Shown here one piece after another: positions 59,438 through 64,000 of a stretch of 64,000 nucleotides of DNA; position 1 is the stretch's first letter; every line of letters starts with the position of its first letter. Below the pieces are notes generated by a model, which was not told where the DNA came from, did no database searches, and was given only the letters and a program-made list of their open reading frames with translations. The stretch is from assembly GCA_003524095.1 (NCBI GenBank), contig DOEE01000003.1, forward strand, positions 519,421 through 583,420, in the 5' to 3' direction. Position numbers and translations under genes: made by a program. Source of the stretch: Clostridiales bacterium. Lineage in GTDB: Bacteria; Bacillota; Clostridia; Christensenellales; UBA1242.

Positions 59438-61528
59438 CTAGTTTTGAATTAATTTACTAAATTCTTGTGAGTTGCAAGTAAGTGTTAATTTGTGAAGTGC
59501 ACGTGTACAAGCAATATACAACAAATTTCTATCTAGTTCACTTGAGTAACTGTCATCTACATTATAAACAATTACTCCATCAAATTCAAGTCCTTTGCTA
59601 TTATATATCGAAATTATACAAACTTCGTTGTCATACTTGTCAACATTGTCATCAATTAAATTGATATTTATATTTTTATTTTCGAATTTTTTGGATAAGT
59701 CTAGTGCTTGAATATTTGTTTTGGTTATAATCGCAATTGACCTAAAACCTTTTGTTTTGAAGTCATCAATCAAACTCAAAATTGTGCTAATTTCGTCTTT
59801 TTCGTTAGTCTTGATAAACTCAACAGCATCACCGCTACGATTAACGTAGTTTACATTAGATTTTTTGCCGATTTTATTATAAAACTCAACAATTTGACTA
59901 GTACTACGATATGTTTTGTTAAGTTCTACAAAATTGCTTTCAACACCCAAAATATTATTAAAAGAATTGAGAATCTTCTTGCTTGAAGTAGGATTAATAG
60001 TTTGATTAAAGTCACCAAGCATAGTATAAACACAATCAAAAAGATTTTTTATAATATAAAGTTGTACAGCGCTATAGTCTTGCATTTCATCAATTACTAA
60101 ATGTTTGATATTTTCAAATTTGTCTATTCCATAAATAAATATTTTGAAGAATAATATTCCATAAGCATCTTCGTTTTTGACTTTGTTTCCTACAAGTTTT
60201 AGTTTAAGGTTCTTTGAATCCAAAAAATTCATATATGCTTTGACACAATTTTTGTTTTTGATAGCCTTGTAGAGTTTTGTAAATATAAATTGCTTGTATT
60301 TGAGTATTCTATCTACACTTTTAACTTTGTAAAAATACAGGTCAAAAATATTATCCGTAATCCATTTTAGTCTTGTAAACAAATCTCTATCTTTGTATCT
60401 CCCAAAGAATAGTTCTTTGATTTTTTTGCTATCTATCAATGTGTTGTTTACTTCAAAGTCTTGAATATCAAAATTATTTATATAATTTTCGTTTGCAAAC
60501 TTAATCATTTCCAACAAAAATTCGTAACTTGTCTTCAAGTTGTATTCATTCAAATCTTGAGACAAGATTAATCTTTCAATTTGTTCAAACTTTTTTTCAA
60601 CAATACAATGATTTTTTAGATTAATTCTTGCCAAATCGTCGAGTTGGACTTTGTCAATATCTTGTTCAGCAAGGTCTGGCAAAACTGAAGATATATATGA
60701 TGAAAAAGCATTATTTGGAGACAAAAAGTTAATGTTTTTGGAAGAAATTTTGCCTTTAAGTTTATACATAAGATAGGCAATTCTATGGATTGCAATCGCA
60801 GTCTTTCCCGAACCCGCTACACCTTGAACCACCAAGTTTTTGTACTCATCTCCACGAATAACACTATTTTGTTCTTTTTGGATAGTTTGAACTATGGACT
60901 TCATTTGATTACTAGTATTTGAAGCAAGTGCAATTTTAAGCAAATCGTCTTCGATATTAATGTTGCTATCAATATAATATTTTAATTCGCCCTTATCAAT
61001 TCCAAACTGTCTTTTTTTATCCAAAAAGCAATTGAGAATTGAACTATTTGTCCTTATTTGGCACTTTCCATGTTCAACATCATAAAAAATACTTGCAATA
61101 GGAGAACGCCAGTCGATAACTCTATAATTTTTTTGGGAACTTTCCAAAGAATGAATACCAATATAATATTTTTCGGGATTAAGTTCGTCTCTATCTTTGA
61201 TAACAATGCTTGCAAAATAAGGCTTGTTTTGCATTTTGTGACAAACTTCAATAGATTTATTAATATCAATTGTATCAGATTGCAAATCGTCAAGACGAGA
61301 TTGCATATTCATAATCTCAACAAAATCGTTATCATTAATTTTGTTTGCATTATTTCTTAAATATTCCAAATATTCATTATTCGAAGTATCTAGCATATTA
61401 TCTACTTTTTGCTCATAATTCAAATAATATTTGAGTTTTTTGTTTACGAGTTTAATAGTATCCGCTAGATACTCTTTTTCTTTTTCAAATTCAATTTTTT
61501 CCATAGCATCTTTGTTTTCTTCTAACAA
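59438..61528 (-). CDS. helD: HelD-type superfamily 1 helicase (RNA polymerase recycling factor)
   Basis: A UvrD-like ATPase of the HelD family, which in B. subtilis releases stalled RNA polymerase from DNA. The 696-residue protein has an N-terminal coiled coil (about 1-100) and the HelD-specific YYIGIHSLESSQ...VIDWRSPIASIFYD stretch (121-150). Helicase motifs follow: VVQGVAGSGKTAIAIHRIAYL (233-253), HLVIDEMQDYSAVQ, LGDFNQTI and, near the end, YIACTRALHKLTL. A TTG (61528) or ATG (61504) could be the start; neither has a strong ribosome-binding site. Packed between hslU and hisS. Confidence 0.88.
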   Translation of the reverse strand: MLEENKDAMEKIEFEKEKEYLADTIKLVNKKLKYYLNYEQKVDNMLDTSNNEYLEYLRNNANKINDNDFVEIMNMQSRLDDLQSDTIDINKSIEVCHKMQNKPYFASIVIKDRDELNPEKYYIGIHSLESSQKNYRVIDWRSPIASIFYDVEHGKCQIRTNSSILNCFLDKKRQFGIDKGELKYYIDSNINIEDDLLKIALASNTSNQMKSIVQTIQKEQNSVIRGDEYKNLVVQGVAGSGKTAIAIHRIAYLMYKLKGKISSKNINFLSPNNAFSSYISSVLPDLAEQDIDKVQLDDLARINLKNHCIVEKKFEQIERLILSQDLNEYNLKTSYEFLLEMIKFANENYINNFDIQDFEVNNTLIDSKKIKELFFGRYKDRDLFTRLKWITDNIFDLYFYKVKSVDRILKYKQFIFTKLYKAIKNKNCVKAYMNFLDSKNLKLKLVGNKVKNEDAYGILFFKIFIYGIDKFENIKHLVIDEMQDYSAVQLYIIKNLFDCVYTMLGDFNQTINPTSSKKILNSFNNILGVESNFVELNKTYRSTSQIVEFYNKIGKKSNVNYVNRSGDAVEFIKTNEKDEISTILSLIDDFKTKGFRSIAIITKTNIQALDLSKKFENKNININLIDDNVDKYDNEVCIISIYNSKGLEFDGVIVYNVDDSYSSELDRNLLYIACTRALHKLTLTCNSQEFSKLIQN

Positions 61529-61561
61529 TTGTTAAAAGCGAATTTAAATCATAAATTTTTG

Positions 61562-62875
61562 TTAAATAATATATTTAGTCAAATCATATTTTTTTGTTGT
61601 TTCAGCAAAAGTCTTATCAACATATTCTTTGTCGATTGTAATATCTATAAGTTGATGTTCGCCGTTTGCGTTAAACGAAATATCTTCAAGAAGTTTTTCC
61701 ATAATATTATGAAGTCTTCTTGCTCCCAAATTTTCGCTTGTTTCGTTTTCTTTTTCAGCCAAGAAAGCAACTTGTTTGAGAGCATCTTCGGTGAATGTCA
61801 AGTTGATATTATCTACTCTAAGCATCTCTTGATATTGCAAAGTTAAAGCATTTTTTGGTTGAGTTAAGATGTTGTAAAAGTCGTCTTTGTTTAGGTTGTT
61901 GAGTTCAACTCTAATTGGAAATCTTCCTTGAAATTCAGGTATTAAATCTTCAACACGGCTAATATGGAAAGCCCCTGCTGCAATAAACAATATATAATCA
62001 GTCTTAATAGTTCCATACTTGGTTGTAACTGTTGAACCTTCGACAAGTGGCAAAATATCTCTTTGAACGCCTTCTCTACTTACATCTGGCCCACGATTTG
62101 AAGAGCCTTTTCCGGCAATTTTGTCAATTTCATCAATAAAGATTATTCCATCTTGTTCCGCACGACGAATTGCTTCGGAATTAACGCTATCGTCATCAAT
62201 TAATTTGTCGCTTTCTTCGGCAATAAGATTTTCATATGCCTTTGAAACGGTCATTTTTTTCTTTTTCTTTTGCGCTGGGAAAATACTTCCCAATACATTC
62301 CCCAAGTCCATATCTGGACCCATTCCAGGTATAATTCCAATTGGTTTGGATTGTTCGGCTATCATAATTTCGATAACTTCGTTGTCAAGTTTGCCACATT
62401 GTAATTCTTCCAAAAGTTGTTCTCTCAAAGTCTTTTCGTCTATATCTGGATTTTGTTCTTTTTTAGTTGACATTAAGGCATCTAAAATTTTGGTTTCAAC
62501 TACAATTTTGGCTTTTGATTTAACTTCGTTAACTTTTTCTTCCTTAACCAGTCTAACAGAACATTCAACCAAGTCTCTTATCATAGATTCACAATCTCTA
62601 CCTACATAACCTACTTCGGTAAATTTTGTCGCTTCAACCTTAATAAATGGTGCTTTGACAAGTTTGGATAATCTTCTAGCGATTTCAGTTTTGCCGACAC
62701 CGGTTGGTCCTTGCATTATAATATTCTTTGGAGTGATTTCATCACGCATTTCTTTGCTTAATTTACTACGACGATATCTATTTCTAAGCGCAATTGCAAC
62801 CGCCTTTTTGGCATCTGCTTGACCTATGATATATTTATCTAATTCATTAACTATTTGTTTTGGTGACAAATCCAT
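61562..62875 (-). CDS. hslU: ATP-dependent protease ATPase subunit HslU (ClpY)
   Basis: An AAA+ unfoldase for the HslV peptidase. The 437-residue protein has DLSPKQIVNELDKYIIGQADAKKAVAIALRNR-type start (seen in pieces), Walker A MQGPTGVGKTEIARRL, the GYVGRD pore motif, an I-domain (about 105-235), Walker B FIDEIDKI and sensor-2 region GARRLHNIMEKLLED. The ATG 62875 has GAGGAGGT 5 nt upstream; a frame extension to 62890 overlaps hslV. It starts 1 nt after the hslV stop. Confidence 0.97.
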   Translation of the reverse strand: MDLSPKQIVNELDKYIIGQADAKKAVAIALRNRYRRSKLSKEMRDEITPKNIIMQGPTGVGKTEIARRLSKLVKAPFIKVEATKFTEVGYVGRDCESMIRDLVECSVRLVKEEKVNEVKSKAKIVVETKILDALMSTKKEQNPDIDEKTLREQLLEELQCGKLDNEVIEIMIAEQSKPIGIIPGMGPDMDLGNVLGSIFPAQKKKKKMTVSKAYENLIAEESDKLIDDDSVNSEAIRRAEQDGIIFIDEIDKIAGKGSSNRGPDVSREGVQRDILPLVEGSTVTTKYGTIKTDYILFIAAGAFHISRVEDLIPEFQGRFPIRVELNNLNKDDFYNILTQPKNALTLQYQEMLRVDNINLTFTEDALKQVAFLAEKENETSENLGARRLHNIMEKLLEDISFNANGEHQLIDITIDKEYVDKTFAETTKKYDLTKYII

Positions 62876-62876
62876 G

Positions 62877-63410
62877 TTATACCTCCTCAATTGTCAAGTG
62901 GTCGTTTGTATAAACGCACATGTCACTTGCAATTTTCATACTTTTCTTAGCGATTTCCATAGCATCAAGGTCGGTGTTTTCCATAAGTGCTCTAGCACTA
63001 GCCATTGCATATAGACTTCCCGAACCTATTGAACAAACATTGCTTTCTGGCTCAATAACTTCGCCACCACCGGATACAATGAGCATTGTATCTTTGTCAG
63101 CAACAATCATTTGTGCATCGAGTTTTCTTGGATACTTGTCGTCTCTAAATCCCAAAGCTACTTCAACAGCACTTCTAAGCAAGTTTCCACTAAACTTTTG
63201 CAAAAGTTCTTCAAATCTAGCCTCCAAAGCAAAAGCATCTGCAACTGAACCTGCAAAGCCAATAACAACTTTGTCATGATAAATTCTACGAACTTTTTTT
63301 GAATTATTTTTCATTATAACATGTTCGCCAAGCGTTGCTTGTCCATCACCCGCTATAACGGTTCTTCCATTTTTCTTAACACCTATAATAGTTGTTCCCC
63401 TTAGTTCCAT
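62877..63410 (-). CDS. hslV: ATP-dependent protease subunit HslV (ClpQ)
   Basis: A proteasome-like threonine peptidase. The 177-residue protein begins MELRGTTIIGVKKNGRTVIAGDGQATLG, where the processed N-terminal Thr of TTIIGV is the nucleophile (the pro-peptide is MELRG or so). Later landmarks are VRRIYHDKVVIGFAGSVADAFAL and SGGGEVIEPESNVCSIGSGSLYAMASARAL in pieces. Its ATG shares a base with the trmFO stop (TAATG). The usual xerC between trmFO and hslV is absent. Confidence 0.97.
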   Translation of the reverse strand: MELRGTTIIGVKKNGRTVIAGDGQATLGEHVIMKNNSKKVRRIYHDKVVIGFAGSVADAFALEARFEELLQKFSGNLLRSAVEVALGFRDDKYPRKLDAQMIVADKDTMLIVSGGGEVIEPESNVCSIGSGSLYAMASARALMENTDLDAMEIAKKSMKIASDMCVYTNDHLTIEEV

Positions 63411-64000
63411 TAAATTTTCTCCTTAATTTCTTTAATTTTTTGCAAAGACAAATCTTTGAGATATGTATTCTTTTGTTTTTTGTCACGAATGTTTATTTCG
63501 CCATAGTTAATCAGTCCAAGATTGGCACTCATAGGTTCAAACGAACCTGCTTTGTATGCAATATATTTTGACAAAGCACCAATTATGGTGTGTTTATCAA
63601 ATTCAATCAAATCCAAGTTATTTAGATATCGATACATGTTAATTCCAGCAACTAGTCCGCTTGAAATACTTTCAATATATCCTTCAACACCAGTTATTTG
63701 ACCAGCAAAGAATATATTTGGATATCTTTTCATCTGATAATACTCACTAAGTGTGTTTGGCGAATTAATATATGTATTTTTGTGCATTGTTCCAAGTCTT
63801 AGAAACTCGGCATTTTCAAGTCCCGGAATTAATCTAAAAATACGTTTTTGTTCTGGATATGTTAGGTTTGTTTGAAAGCCTACAATATTGAAGTATTCAT
63901 TTCCAAAAGTCTCTTTTCTAAGTTGTACTACAGCATATGGAGTTTTGCCTGTTTTGGGGTCTTTGAGACCAACTGGCTTGAGTGGCCCAAATCTTATTGC
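63410..64000 (-). CDS. trmFO: TrmFO, folate-dependent tRNA uridine-54 methyltransferase (5' part outside window)
   Basis: The visible C-terminal part (about 196 codons, no stop through position 64000) begins in AIRFGPLKPVGLKDPKTGK and continues through QLRKETFGNEYFNIVGFQTNLTYPEQKRIF, FLRLGTMHKNTYINSP and RYPNIFFAGQITGVEGYIES, all TrmFO (Gid) hallmarks. The enzyme forms T54 in tRNA with methylenetetrahydrofolate and FAD. It heads the trmFO-hslV-hslU unit typical of Firmicutes. The N-terminal FAD-binding region lies beyond the window. Confidence 0.96.
   Translation of the reverse strand, partial: AIRFGPLKPVGLKDPKTGKTPYAVVQLRKETFGNEYFNIVGFQTNLTYPEQKRIFRLIPGLENAEFLRLGTMHKNTYINSPNTLSEYYQMKRYPNIFFAGQITGVEGYIESISSGLVAGINMYRYLNNLDLIEFDKHTIIGALSKYIAYKAGSFEPMSANLGLINYGEINIRDKKQKNTYLKDLSLQKIKEIKEKI

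Noticed and set aside
1..64000. tRNA, rRNA, tmRNA, CRISPR array, insertion sequence or prophage
   Set aside because: No GC-rich cloverleaf-like segment, regularly spaced direct repeat, transposase, integrase or phage structural frame was seen.

Overview
This is a 64-kb, AT-rich (roughly 30% GC by eye) chromosomal segment of a low-GC Gram-positive bacterium. The gene neighbourhoods (rpsO-pnp-ylxY-ftsK-rimO-pgsA-cinA-recA, rpsB-tsf-frr-cdsA-rseP-polC-rimP-nusA-infB, spoIIIAA-AH, recN-spoIVB) and the sporulation genes point to a spore-forming or recently spore-forming member of the Clostridia. It is probably a small-genome uncultured lineage, because many positional neighbours seen in model Firmicutes are missing. 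Every gene I can support lies on the minus strand, so transcription runs from right to left and the window is probably one leading-strand arm. There is no convincing tRNA, rRNA, CRISPR array, insertion sequence, prophage or plus-strand gene.

Layout in the direction of transcription (high to low coordinate). 64000-57211: trmFO (cut by the window edge), hslV, hslU, a HelD-type helicase, hisS, tcdA and trxA, packed as one probable operon. 57103-54825: a cysteine desulfurase and a degenerate IscU-like protein with a long tail. 54684-53670: a 46-residue membrane protein, ruvX and a DUF1292 protein. 53404-49115: rpsB, tsf, frr, cdsA, rseP. 49099-47552: a gene at the polC position that keeps the N-terminal, OB and proofreading-exonuclease parts but has no polymerase. 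47419-40559: rimP-nusA-ylxR-ylxQ-infB-rbfA-truB and an endonuclease IV. 40327-35570: the complete spoIIIAA-AH operon. 35463-31581: Asp23-family protein, nusB, xseA, xseB, proS. 31137-27564: argR, recN, spoIVB. 27345-24701: infC-rpmI-rplT with its attenuator leader, a SpoU methyltransferase and yebC. 24599-16243: ruvC-ruvA-ruvB-queA-DUF1653-tgt, yajC, a TIGR04086 membrane protein, secD, secF. 16177-9686: recJ, relA, hemZ and an unknown 147-residue protein. 9533-1: rpsO, pnp, ylxY, ftsK/spoIIIE, rimO, pgsA, cinA and the first codons of recA.

The content is core information processing (ribosome assembly, initiation factors, tRNA and rRNA modification, recombination, protein export) interleaved with a sporulation set (SpoIIIA channel, SpoIVB protease, SpoIIIE-type translocase, YlxY). 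The more unusual points are genes at conserved positions whose product has lost expected parts: a RelA whose hydrolase residues are gone, a PolC-locus protein without a polymerase, an IscU-like protein lacking two of three cluster cysteines, and a CinA with eroded signature motifs. The isoprenoid genes (dxs, ispA, dxr, ispG, uppS) are missing from all their usual slots. infC has no ATG, GTG or TTG start consistent with its conserved N-terminus and appears to begin at AUC.
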